64,000 nucleotides of DNA, from the NCBI RefSeq assembly GCF_013041615.1, contig NZ_JABEPQ010000001.1, positions 1,170,976-1,234,975 of the forward strand, read 5' to 3'. The position numbers were made by a program, and so were the translations under genes. Position 1 is the first letter of the stretch; the number at the start of each line of letters is the position of its first letter. Positions 27,340 to 35,848 of the stretch are shown piece after piece. This DNA comes from Knoellia koreensis. Its GTDB lineage: Bacteria; Actinomycetota; Actinomycetes; Actinomycetales; Dermatophilaceae. Under the pieces are notes generated by a model. The model was not told the DNA's origin. It saw only the letters and a list, made by a program, of their open reading frames with translations, and made no database searches.

Positions 27340-27765
27340 ATGGCCATGAAGCTCAACCCCTACCTCACCTTCGACGGCACGGCTCGCGAGGCGATGGAGT
27401 TCTACAAGTCGGCGCTCGGCGGCGAGCTGACGACCAGCACGTTCGGCGAGTTCGGCGCACCCGAGGGCGTCAACGCCGATGGCATCATGCACGCCCAGCT
27501 CGAGACGGGCGCCGGCTTCACGCTCATGGCCTCCGACACCCCGCCCGGGCAGCCCGCGAGCACCGGCAGCTCGATCTCGGTGAGCCTGTCCGGTGACGAC
27601 AGCGACGCACTGCGCGGCTACTGGGATGCCCTGTCACAGGGCGGCACCGTCGTGATGCCGCTGGAGAAGCAGATGTGGGGCGACGAGTTCGGCATGCTCG
27701 TCGACCGGTTCGGCACGTCCTGGATGGTCAACATCGCCGGAGAGGGCAACCAGCAGCAGGGCTGA
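27340..27765 (+). CDS. VOC family protein, PhnB-like
   Basis: 141 residues of the PhnB/3-demethylubiquinone methyltransferase-like VOC branch: MKLNPYLTFDGTAREAMEFY at the start, MHAQLETGAGFTLMASD in the middle and KQMWGDEFGMLVDRFGTSWM at the end. A good ribosome binding site (AAGGAG, 8 nt spacing) precedes ATG 27340. Function not known. It is followed by a hairpin shared with the convergent potC gene. Confidence 0.88.
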   Translation: MAMKLNPYLTFDGTAREAMEFYKSALGGELTTSTFGEFGAPEGVNADGIMHAQLETGAGFTLMASDTPPGQPASTGSSISVSLSGDDSDALRGYWDALSQGGTVVMPLEKQMWGDEFGMLVDRFGTSWMVNIAGEGNQQQG

Positions 27766-27775
27766 CACCGCCACG

Positions 27776-27831
27776 CTTCGGGCCACGGGGCGCTGACGGC
27801 GCACCCACCACCAGGGCCCAGTGGCCCGAAG
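27776..27831. terminator. Third CTTCGGGCCAC...GTGGCCCGAAG hairpin
   Basis: CTTCGGGCCAC (27776-27786) pairs exactly with GTGGCCCGAAG (27821-27831). It fills the 69-nt gap between the converging VOC and potC genes, with stop codons 10 and 3 nt away, so it is well placed as a bidirectional terminator. The interior differs from the copies at 18253-18381. Confidence 0.75.
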
Positions 27832-27834
27832 TCG

Positions 27835-28737
27835 CTACTTGCGGCGGCTGTTGCCGATCACCTGCCCGGCGATCACCAGCGCGACCGCGATGACGAACAT
27901 CGAGAACCCGATCACGTTGGCCTGGGCGGGGATTCCGCGCAGGTAGGACACGTAGACGAACTTGGGGAACGTCGTCTCGTCACCGGACACGAAGTTCGTG
28001 ATGATGAAGTCGTCGAACGACAACGAGAACGACAACAGGGCCGCCCCCACGATGCCGGGGAGCACCAGTGGGAAGGTGACGCGCCAGAACGTGCCGCCCG
28101 GCCCGGCATACAGGTCCTGGGCCGCCTCCTCGAGCCGCGGGTCGAGCGACTGGAGGCGCGCCTTCACCGTCACCACGACGAAGCTGATGCAGAACATGAT
28201 GTGGGCGATGACGATCGTCCAGAAGCCCAGTCTCAGCCCGAACCGCGAGAACCCCTGCACGAAGATCGTCAGCAGGCTCGCACCGAGCACGATCTCCGGT
28301 GTGGCCATCGGGATGAAGATGAGCACGTTGCTCGTCGACCGACCACGGAACCTGTGTCGTACCAACGCAAAGGCGAGCATCGTCCCGAGGATCGTCGCAA
28401 CCACCGTGGCGATGCTGCCGACCTTGAGCGAGGTCACGAGCGCGTCGCACACGCCCGGTGCACCGCACGGGTTCTTCCAGTGCTTGAGCGTCGGGCCGGC
28501 GTCGCCGTTCCACACGATGTTGGACTTGCGGTAGTCGTTGAACGAGAAGACGAACGTGTAGGCCACCGGCACGAAAAGGTAGACCAGCACCACGATGGCC
28601 GCGATGATGGCGAACCGGTTCGCGAACCAGGTACGGACCCGCTGGAGGGCCGGCGGTCGGTAGCCGCCGGCGGTGTCAGCGGCGCCGTCTGCGGTCCTGC
28701 GGCCACCCACCGCGGCGGCCTTGGTGGAGGCGGTCAT
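27835..28737 (-). CDS. potC: Polyamine ABC transporter permease
   Basis: 300 residues with six transmembrane helices after a ~35-residue cytoplasmic tail. The binding-protein-dependent permease signature (EAA loop) is in RLEEAAQDLYAGPGGTFWRV. The sequence IPMATPEIVLGASLL and FDDFIITNFVSG are typical of PotC/YdcV. One-base overlap (TGATG) with potB. Forms the channel of the spermidine/putrescine importer with PotB. Confidence 0.9.
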   Translation of the reverse strand: MTASTKAAAVGGRRTADGAADTAGGYRPPALQRVRTWFANRFAIIAAIVVLVYLFVPVAYTFVFSFNDYRKSNIVWNGDAGPTLKHWKNPCGAPGVCDALVTSLKVGSIATVVATILGTMLAFALVRHRFRGRSTSNVLIFIPMATPEIVLGASLLTIFVQGFSRFGLRLGFWTIVIAHIMFCISFVVVTVKARLQSLDPRLEEAAQDLYAGPGGTFWRVTFPLVLPGIVGAALLSFSLSFDDFIITNFVSGDETTFPKFVYVSYLRGIPAQANVIGFSMFVIAVALVIAGQVIGNSRRK

Positions 28738-29657
28738 CAGAGCAGCTCCTCGGTGCCGAAGCGGCGGATGTAGAGGAACACCATCGCGAGGATCAGCGCC
28801 ATCAACGTGAACGACAGCGCCGCCGCGACCGGGAAGCCGCCGAGCACCTTGAAGAACTGGCTCTCGATGACGTTGCCGACCATCTTGGTGCTGCGGTCCG
28901 AACCCAGCAGATCGGCGTTGACGTAGTCACCCGCTGCCGGGATGAACGTCAACAGCGTCCCCGCGATCACGCCGGGCATCGACATCGGCAGCGTCACCGT
29001 GCGAAACGTGGTGAAACCATTGGCGTACAGGTCTCCCCCGGCCTCGATGACGCGAGCATCCGCACGCTCCAGCGACGCGTAGATCGGCAGCACCATGAAC
29101 GGCAGGAAGTTGTAGGTCAGGCCGGCGACGACCGCCATCCACGTCTCGGTGATGTGCCCACCGGGCAACAGGTGCAGGAACTTCAGCGTCGACGCCACCG
29201 GCCCGTCGTCGGCCAGGATCTGCCGCCACGCGATCGTGCGCAGGATGAACGAGGTGAAGAACGGCGCGATGACGCAGATCATCATCACGTTGCGCCACTT
29301 CCCGGCCTTGAACGCCATGGCGTACGCCAACGGGTAGGCGAGGATGAACGCGAAGAAGGTGGCCAGACCGGCATACAGCAGCGACCGCCCGAAGTGCCCC
29401 GCGAACTCGGTGAGCGCGGTCCCGTAGTTGCCGATGTTGACGTCGCGGTAGTAGTAGCCCGGGTAGCCGGGGAAGCCCGACTGCAGCGACACCGTGAAGA
29501 GCTGCACCAGCGGAATGACGAAGAACAGCAGGAGCCACAGGCCACCGGGCAGGAGCAGGAGGTATGCCGTCCACGACCGCTTGCGTGCACCTCCCGCAGG
29601 TGCCGGGTCGGCATGCGTGGTGCCGCCGCCCGCGACGTGAGCCGAGGCGACGGTCAT
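28737..29657 (-). CDS. potB: Polyamine ABC transporter permease
   Basis: 306 residues; six transmembrane helices, EAA-loop region EAGGDLYANGFTTFRTVTLP, and PotB-like stretches such as YPLAYAMAF and LPFMVLPIYASLERAD. It starts at ATG 29657 overlapping the potA stop by ATGA. With PotC it forms the translocation pore; order A-B-C-D differs from D-first operons but is common in actinobacteria, with potD transcribed first here. Confidence 0.9.
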   Translation of the reverse strand: MTVASAHVAGGGTTHADPAPAGGARKRSWTAYLLLLPGGLWLLLFFVIPLVQLFTVSLQSGFPGYPGYYYRDVNIGNYGTALTEFAGHFGRSLLYAGLATFFAFILAYPLAYAMAFKAGKWRNVMMICVIAPFFTSFILRTIAWRQILADDGPVASTLKFLHLLPGGHITETWMAVVAGLTYNFLPFMVLPIYASLERADARVIEAGGDLYANGFTTFRTVTLPMSMPGVIAGTLLTFIPAAGDYVNADLLGSDRSTKMVGNVIESQFFKVLGGFPVAAALSFTLMALILAMVFLYIRRFGTEELL

Positions 29658-30922
29658 GACGGCACCGCCAACGCGTCGGGGTCGCTACCCGAGCCGTCGC
29701 CCGTGCCGTCGCCCGACGTGTCTGCGGACTGGTGGGCGCGCGGCTCGGCCTTGGCTGCGTCCGGGTCGGCGACGGTCGCGGCGGCCGCCTCGACGTCGTT
29801 GACCGGCACCCCGAACGCGTGCCCGGACTCCCACTCGAGCCACACCTCGTCACCGGGGCGCAGGTGGTTGCGCTCGACGTCGAGGTTCTGCTCGTAGACG
29901 GCCCAGGTCGTGCCGGAGGCCACCGTGACGAGGAACTGCGTCGCGACACCGGTGAAGGACACGTCGACGACTGTTGCCTTCACGTCGTTGCCGGCGCCGT
30001 CGGGCCGCTGGTCGCGGATGCGGACCTTCTCGGGCCGGACGCCGAACGTGATGGCGCCGTCGTGAACCGTGCTGCGGGACTTGGGGATTCGCACCGTGGT
30101 GCCCGCCACCTCGACGACCAGGTCGTCGCCGTCCGTGCCGGTCACCCGGCCGTCGCCGAGGTTGGACTGGCCGAGGAAGTTGGCCACGAACGAGGTCTTG
30201 GGCAGGTCGTAGAGGACCTCCGGGTGACCCATCTGCTCGATGCGTCCGTGGTTCATGACGGCGACCGTGTCGGCCATCGTCATGGCCTCCTCCTGGTCGT
30301 GCGTCACGTGGATGAAGGTCAGGCCGACCTCGGTCTGGATGCGCTTGAGCTCCACCTGCATCTGCCGGCGCAGCTTGAGGTCGAGGGCACCGAGCGGCTC
30401 GTCGAGCAGGAGCACCTCGGGCCGGTTGACCAGCGCCCGGGCGACCGCGACGCGCTGCTGCTGGCCACCGGAGAGCTGGGCCGGCTTGCGCGCGGCGAGG
30501 TGGCTCATCTGCACGAGCTCGAGCGCGTCGTCGGCGAGCTTGCCCGCGTCGGCCTCTCCCCGGCGCTTGGGCCCGAACGCCACGTTGTCGCGGATCGTGA
30601 GGTGGGGGAAGAGCGCGTAGCTCTGGAAGACCGTGTTGACGGGCCGCTCGTAGGGACGCGACCCGGTGAGGTCGGTGTCGCCGATGAGGATGCGGCCGCG
30701 GGTCGGCTGCTCCAGGCCCGCCACCATCCGCAGCGTCGTCGTCTTGCCGCAGCCGGACGGCCCGAGCAGGGCGAAGAACGACCCGCGCGGCACCTCCAGG
30801 CCCAGGTCGTCGACCGCGGTGAAGTCACCGAACTCCTTGGTGACGCCGGTGAGCCGCAGGTTTCCGCGCGCCTCCCGGAACCCGCGCGTGGCCTTGCTGC
30901 CGTTGCCGCCGAAGATGCTCAT
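29654..30922 (-). CDS. potA: Polyamine ABC transporter ATP-binding protein
   Basis: 422 residues. Nucleotide-binding domain with Walker [15 protein letters not shown], signature [15 protein letters not shown], Walker [13 protein letters not shown] and H-loop [11 protein letters not shown], then a C-terminal TOBE/OB regulatory region (GVRPEKVRI). The last ~50 residues are an acidic, Asp/Ala-rich extension ([15 protein letters not shown] ...) not needed for the fold. It energises PotBC. One-base overlap with potD. Confidence 0.92.
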   Translation of the reverse strand: MSIFGGNGSKATRGFREARGNLRLTGVTKEFGDFTAVDDLGLEVPRGSFFALLGPSGCGKTTTLRMVAGLEQPTRGRILIGDTDLTGSRPYERPVNTVFQSYALFPHLTIRDNVAFGPKRRGEADAGKLADDALELVQMSHLAARKPAQLSGGQQQRVAVARALVNRPEVLLLDEPLGALDLKLRRQMQVELKRIQTEVGLTFIHVTHDQEEAMTMADTVAVMNHGRIEQMGHPEVLYDLPKTSFVANFLGQSNLGDGRVTGTDGDDLVVEVAGTTVRIPKSRSTVHDGAITFGVRPEKVRIRDQRPDGAGNDVKATVVDVSFTGVATQFLVTVASGTTWAVYEQNLDVERNHLRPGDEVWLEWESGHAFGVPVNDVEAAAATVADPDAAKAEPRAHQSADTSGDGTGDGSGSDPDALAVPS

Positions 30923-32171
30923 CAGTTGCCCACCACCTTGGCCCAGGCGGCGCTGTACTCGGCGTCCTCCTGGGGCGTCAGGGCCCGGAAGCCCTTGATG
31001 TTGTTGTCCTTGAGGTAGGCCGCGCTGGGGAAGATGAACGGGCTCTTGGCGAGCTCGGGGTCGATCTTCTCCATCTCGGCCTGGGCGCCCTGCACCGGGC
31101 AGACGTAGTTGACGTACGCGGCCACGGTCGCCGCCACGTCGGGTTGGTAGTAGTAGTCCATCAACGTCATGGCGTTCTTCCGGTGCGTCGAGGTGATGGG
31201 GATCATCATGTTGTCGCTCCAGAGCATCCCGCCGCTCTCGGGGATCTGGAACTGCCAGTGGTCGTTCTCGGTCTCGGCGCGCAGGACGAACAGGTCACCG
31301 CTCCACACGATGCCGGCGACGGCGTTGCCCGACTTGAGGTCCTCGAGGTAGCTGTTTCCCTTGACCCGCCGGATGTAGCCGTCGGCGATCCGCTTGTCGA
31401 TCTCCGCCGTGGCCGCCTCGAACTGCTGCTTGCCGAAGCCCTGCGACGGGTCGACACCCTGGCTGAGCATGATCAGCCCGAGGGTGTCGCGGAACTCGCT
31501 GAGGACCACGATCCGGCCCTTGAGGTCCGGCGCCCAGAGGTCGTCGAGGGTCTTGAGGTGGCGCCCGACCTTGCTGCGGTCGTAGCCGATCCCGGCGAAC
31601 CCGCTCTGCCACGTCAGCGAGTGCTCGCGCCCCGGGTCGAACGACACGTCCTTGAGCGCGTCGAGCAGGTTGCTCGCGTGCGGCATCCGGATCAGCTCCA
31701 GCGGCTGGCAGAGCTGCTCGCGGATCACCCGGTTGGCCATCCAGTCGGTGAAGACGAAGATGTCTCGGTCGATGTCCTGCCCGGCCCGCAGCTGTGGGGC
31801 GATCTTGTTGAAGTAGGAGTCGTTGTCGTCGACGTCCTCGGTGTAGGTCGCCTTGATGCCGGTCTTCTTGATGAACGCCTCGAGCGTCGGGTAGTTCTTG
31901 GCATCCTCGTCGTAGTCGAGGTAGGCGGTCCAGTTCGCCCACCGCACCACCTTCTCGGTGGCCGAGAGGTCCTGCGGCAGCTTCGCCGCGGCGACGCCGC
32001 CACCGGCCGGTGGGGCCGGTGGGGCACACGCCGACAGGGCTGCAGCTGCACCACCCAGCAGGGCGCCACCGAGGACGTTGCGCCGGGTCAACGGTCGCCC
32101 ACGCGCGCTGTCGCGGGCAGCGCGGACCAGGCCGCGGGTGAGGGGGTCTGCGGGGGGCGCAGCGGCTTCAT
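30922..32171 (-). CDS. potD: Polyamine ABC transporter substrate-binding lipoprotein, apparent 5' frameshift
   Basis: The main frame (30922-32091 if begun at TTG) gives 389 residues: Arg-Arg signal (LTRRNVLGGALLGGAAAALSAC) with lipobox LSAC, then a periplasmic-binding fold like PotD/PotF (VVRWANWTAYLDY, NKIAPQLRAGQDIDRD, SGGMLWSDNMMIP). The upstream in-frame codons read PADPLTRGLVRAARD, as in related binding proteins, but reach no start. A good ATG with GAGG 6 nt upstream lies at 32171 in the next frame; adding one base to the six-G run at 32152-32157 (+ strand) would join the two as MKPLRPPADPLTRGL. Sequencing error, slippage-corrected gene or true mutation cannot be told apart. Confidence 0.85.
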
Positions 32172-32313
32172 TGGCGCCTCATTCTTCGTGGGGTCCCGCC
32201 CCGGCCGGGGACTCGGTGCCGCGCCCCGATGACGGGGTATGCCGCGTGCTCCGGTCCCCGGGTCCGCCGGGTGCGAGGTGGGGTGGTGCGTCGGTCGTGC
32301 CGGGCGGTGCCGG

Positions 32314-33771
32314 TCAGCTCTCGATGTTGGCCATGACGTGCTTGATGCGGGTGTAGTCCTCGAAGCCGTACATCGACAGGTCCTTGCCGTAGCCGGACTT
32401 CTTGAAGCCGCCGTGGGGCATCTCTGCCACGAGCGGGATGTGGGTGTTGATCCACACGCAGCCGAAGTCGAGTGCCTTCGACACACGCATGGCGCGGCCG
32501 AAGTCCTTGGTCCACACGCTCGAGGCAAGGCCGTACTCGACGCCGTTGGCCCAGCGGATCGCCTCCTGCTCGTCGGTGAACTGCTGGACCGTGATGACCG
32601 GGCCGAAGATCTCGTCCTGGATCGCCTCGTCGTCCTGGCGCAGCCCGTCGAGCACGGTCGGCTCGAGGAAGAAGCCGTTGCCGAGGTCGGACTTGCGCTG
32701 CCCACCGGCGGCGACCTTGGCGTGGTCGGGCAGCCGGTCGAGGAAGCCCTGGATCCGCTCGAGCTGGTTCGCGTTGTTGACCGGGCCGAGCAGCGCGTCC
32801 TCGTCGTCCGGCATACCCACCTTGGCCTCGCCCTTGGCGAACTCGCCGAGCGCGGCGACGAAGTCGTCGTGGATGCGCGGCGCGGCCAGCACCCGGGTGG
32901 CGGCGGTGCAGTCCTGGCCGGCGTTGAAGTAGCCCGCGGTCGCGATGCCCTCGACCGCGGCCTCGATGTCGGCGTCGTCGAAGACGATGACCGGAGCCTT
33001 GCCGCCCAGCTCGAGGTGGACCCGCTTGACGTCGCGGCTGGCGCTCTCGGCCACCTGGATGCCAGCGCGCACCGAACCGGTGATCGCCACGAGCTGCGGG
33101 GTCCGGTGCTCGACGAGGGCGCGTCCGGTCTCGCGGTCACCGGTGACGACGTTGAAGGTTCCGGCGGGCAGGAACTCCGAGGCGATCTCGGCCATGAGCA
33201 GCGTGGTCTCGGGCGTGGTGTCCGACGGCTTGAGGACCACGGCGTTGCCCGCGGCCAGCGCCGGGGCGATCTTCCACATCGCCATCATCATCGGGTAGTT
33301 CCACGGCGTGACCTGGCCGACGACGCCGATCGGCTCGCGCCGGATCCAGCTGGTGTGGCCGCGCATGTACTCGCCCGAGCTGCGGCCCTCGAGCACGCGG
33401 GCCGCGCCGGCGAAGAACCGCAGCTGGTCGACCATCGGCGGCACCTCCTCGCTCGCGGTGAGCGCCCACGGCTTGCCGGTGTTCTCGGCCTCGAGCTTGA
33501 CGAACTCGTCGGCCCGCGCCTCGATGGCGTCGGCGAACTTGAGCAGCGCCTGCTGGCGCTCGCCCGGCGTGGTCTGGCCCCACTCCTCGAAGGCCTTGGA
33601 GGCGGCGGCGTAAGCCGCGTCGACGTCGGCCTCGGTGGAGACGGGCGCCTTGGCGACGACCTCGGCGGTGGCGGGGTTGACGATGTCGGAGGTGGCGTCG
33701 GTCTGCGCGTCGACGTACTCACCGCCGACGAAGTTGCGCAGGGTGCGGGGGCTGGCGGCCGTGGCTGTCAC
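32314..33771 (-). CDS. Gamma-aminobutyraldehyde (PatD/PuuC-like) dehydrogenase
   Basis: 485 residues, aldehyde dehydrogenase superfamily. Catalytic Glu in [16 protein letters not shown], catalytic Cys in [13 protein letters not shown] and cofactor loop [11 protein letters not shown]. The NAGQDCTAA and [20 protein letters not shown] sequences are characteristic of aminobutyraldehyde/betaine aldehyde-type enzymes. Between potD and a putrescine aminotransferase it most likely oxidises 4-aminobutanal to GABA. GTG 33771 is chosen since GGAG lies 5 nt upstream. Divergent from the Lrp regulator. Confidence 0.88.
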   Translation of the reverse strand: MTATAASPRTLRNFVGGEYVDAQTDATSDIVNPATAEVVAKAPVSTEADVDAAYAAASKAFEEWGQTTPGERQQALLKFADAIEARADEFVKLEAENTGKPWALTASEEVPPMVDQLRFFAGAARVLEGRSSGEYMRGHTSWIRREPIGVVGQVTPWNYPMMMAMWKIAPALAAGNAVVLKPSDTTPETTLLMAEIASEFLPAGTFNVVTGDRETGRALVEHRTPQLVAITGSVRAGIQVAESASRDVKRVHLELGGKAPVIVFDDADIEAAVEGIATAGYFNAGQDCTAATRVLAAPRIHDDFVAALGEFAKGEAKVGMPDDEDALLGPVNNANQLERIQGFLDRLPDHAKVAAGGQRKSDLGNGFFLEPTVLDGLRQDDEAIQDEIFGPVITVQQFTDEQEAIRWANGVEYGLASSVWTKDFGRAMRVSKALDFGCVWINTHIPLVAEMPHGGFKKSGYGKDLSMYGFEDYTRIKHVMANIES

Positions 33772-33834
33772 TGACACTCCAAAGTCGGGTCGGGTGCGGA
33801 TTCCGTGCCTTCGCACTGTAGTCCCCGCAGATAC

Positions 33835-33892
33835 GTTTTCAATAGGTTCAGCCCTGAAAACTGTCCAAATCAATGCCCTTCTCAGCATTTGG
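33835..33892. promoter_or_regulatory. Candidate Lrp operator in the divergent intergenic region
   Basis: An A/T-rich patch in this GC-rich genome has two inverted repeats: GTTTTCA (33835-33841) with TGAAAAC (33855-33861), and CCAAAT (33865-33870) with ATTTGG (33887-33892). It lies between the ALDH gene and the Lrp-family regulator, where autoregulatory Lrp sites are expected. Confidence 0.45.
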
Positions 33893-33952
33893 CCACGGAT
33901 TTCGTCGTGTCAGGACTTGCGCCAAACGGAACTGAGGGGACACCATGGCGTC

Positions 33953-34429
33953 GTGGCACGCATCCAGAAGCCGGCCCCCGAGGTCAAGCTCGACGACGTC
34001 TCCAAGGCGATCATCGAGCTGCTCCAGGATGACGGTCGCCAGGCCTACGCCACGATCGCCAAACGCGTCGGCCTCTCCGAGGCGGCCGTCCGGCAGCGGG
34101 TGCAACGCCTCCTCGACCAGGAGGTCATGCAGATCGTTGCCGTCACCGATCCCCTGCAGGTGGGGTTCCGGCGCCAGGCGATGATCGGCATCCGCGTCGA
34201 CGGCGACCTCACACCGGTCGCCGACGCGCTGACCGCCATGGACGAGGTCGCCTACGTCGTCACCACCGCCGGCTCCTTCGACATCCTGGTCGAGGTCGTC
34301 TGCGAGGACGACGACGACCTCCTCCAGCTGCTCACCGGCAGCATCCGCACGCTGCCCGGCGTGCAGAGCACCGAGACGTTCGTCTACCTGAAACTCAACA
34401 AACAGCACTACAACTGGGGTACCCGATGA
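33953..34429 (+). CDS. Lrp/AsnC-family transcriptional regulator
   Basis: 158 residues: N-terminal HTH (AIIELLQDDGRQAYATIAKR, LSEAAVRQRVQRLL) and C-terminal RAM ligand-binding domain (AMIGIRVDGDLTPVADALTA, GSFDILVEVVCEDDDDLLQL). It begins at GTG 33953 and its stop overlaps the aminotransferase start (ATGA). Lying in the middle of polyamine genes, it probably controls the aminotransferase operon and the divergent ALDH/pot genes in response to an amino acid or polyamine. Confidence 0.9.
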   Translation: MARIQKPAPEVKLDDVSKAIIELLQDDGRQAYATIAKRVGLSEAAVRQRVQRLLDQEVMQIVAVTDPLQVGFRRQAMIGIRVDGDLTPVADALTAMDEVAYVVTTAGSFDILVEVVCEDDDDLLQLLTGSIRTLPGVQSTETFVYLKLNKQHYNWGTR

Positions 34430-35847
34430 CCACCACGCCCACGCCCGCCACGACCAGCTCCGCGCCGGGCACCACGCCCGCCGGCACGGCATACGCCGAC
34501 GCCGCCCGCGACCACCTCTGGATGCACTTCACCCGGCACTCCACCTACTACGACGGCGGCCAGGTGCCCGTCATCGTCAAGGGCGAGGGCCACAAGATCT
34601 GGGACGACAAGGGCAAGGAGTACATCGACGGCCTCGCCGGGCTGTTCGTCGTCCAGGTCGGGCACGGTCGCGCCGAGCTCGCCGAGGCGGCGGCCAAGCA
34701 GGCCAAGGACCTCGCGTTCTTCCCGCTGTGGTCCTACGCCCACCCCAAGGCCATCGAGCTGGCCGAGCGGCTCGCCGCCGGAGCCCCCGGCGACCTCAAC
34801 CGCGTCTTCTTCACCACCGGTGGTGGTGAGGCCGTCGAGACCGCGTGGAAGCTCGCCAAGCAGTACTTCAAGCTCAAGGGCAAGCCCACCAAGACCAAGG
34901 TGATCAGCCGCAACGTCGCCTACCACGGCACCCCGCAGGGCGCGCTGTCGATCACCGGCATCCCCGACGCCAAGGCCGTCTTCGAGCCGCTCGTGCCGGG
35001 CACGTTCAAGGTGCCGAACACCAACCTCTACCGCGCGCCGGAGCACCTGCGCGAGGACGAGAAGGCGTTCGGTCGCTGGGCCGCCGACCGCATCGCCGAG
35101 GCCATCGAGTTCGAGGGCCCCGACACCGTCGCGGCCGTCTTCCTCGAGCCCGTGCAGAACTCCGGCGGCTGCTTCCCGCCGCCGCCCGGGTACTTCGAGC
35201 GGGTCCGGGAGATCTGCGACGAGTACGACGTGCTGCTGGTGTCCGACGAGGTCATCTGCGCCTTCGGTCGCATCGGGTCGATGTTCGCCTGCGACGACTT
35301 CAACTACGTGCCCGACATCATCACCTGCGCCAAGGGCATGACGTCCGGCTACTCCCCCATCGGCGCGATGATCGCCAGCGACAAGCTGTTCGAGCCGTTC
35401 AAGCACGGCACGACGATGTTCCCGCACGGGTTCACCTTCGGTGGCCACCCTGTGTCGTCGGCGGTCGCGATGGCCAACCTCGACATCTTCGAGCGTGAGG
35501 GACTCAACGACCACGTCAAGGAGAACGCGCCGAAGTTCCGCCAGACCCTCGAGCGGCTGCTCGACCTGCCGATCGTGGGCGACGTCCGCGGCGCCGGGTA
35601 CTTCTACGGCATCGAGCTGGTCAAGGACAAGGAAACCCGCGAGACCTTCAACGACGACGAGGCCGAGCGACTGCTGCGCGGCTACCTGTCCAAGGCCCTG
35701 TTCGACGCCGGCATCTACTGCCGCGCCGACGACCGGGGCGACCCCGTCGTCCAGCTCGCGCCGCCGCTGACCATCGGGCAGGCCGAGTTCGACGACATCG
35801 AGAGCCGCCTGCGCTCGGTGCTCCAGGGCGCCCAGCAACACCTGTGA
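34426..35847 (+). CDS. Putrescine/omega-amino-acid aminotransferase (class III, PLP)
   Basis: 473 residues. Class III aminotransferase features: the PLP Lys in DIITCAKGMTSGYSPIGAM, LLVSDEVICAFGRIGSMF just before it, and NRVFFTTGGGEAVETAWKLA. The N-terminus DHLWMHFTRHSTYYDGGQVP resembles SpuC-like putrescine:pyruvate aminotransferases. With the ALDH encoded divergently it would turn putrescine into GABA. Start ATG 34426 overlaps the Lrp stop. Confidence 0.9.
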   Translation: MTTTPTPATTSSAPGTTPAGTAYADAARDHLWMHFTRHSTYYDGGQVPVIVKGEGHKIWDDKGKEYIDGLAGLFVVQVGHGRAELAEAAAKQAKDLAFFPLWSYAHPKAIELAERLAAGAPGDLNRVFFTTGGGEAVETAWKLAKQYFKLKGKPTKTKVISRNVAYHGTPQGALSITGIPDAKAVFEPLVPGTFKVPNTNLYRAPEHLREDEKAFGRWAADRIAEAIEFEGPDTVAAVFLEPVQNSGGCFPPPPGYFERVREICDEYDVLLVSDEVICAFGRIGSMFACDDFNYVPDIITCAKGMTSGYSPIGAMIASDKLFEPFKHGTTMFPHGFTFGGHPVSSAVAMANLDIFEREGLNDHVKENAPKFRQTLERLLDLPIVGDVRGAGYFYGIELVKDKETRETFNDDEAERLLRGYLSKALFDAGIYCRADDRGDPVVQLAPPLTIGQAEFDDIESRLRSVLQGAQQHL

Positions 35848-35848
35848 G

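Noticed and set aside
32088-32171. The reading MKPLRPPQTPSPAAW... as a separate small gene
   Set aside because: It ends after 27 codons inside potD and makes sense only as the displaced first codons of potD.
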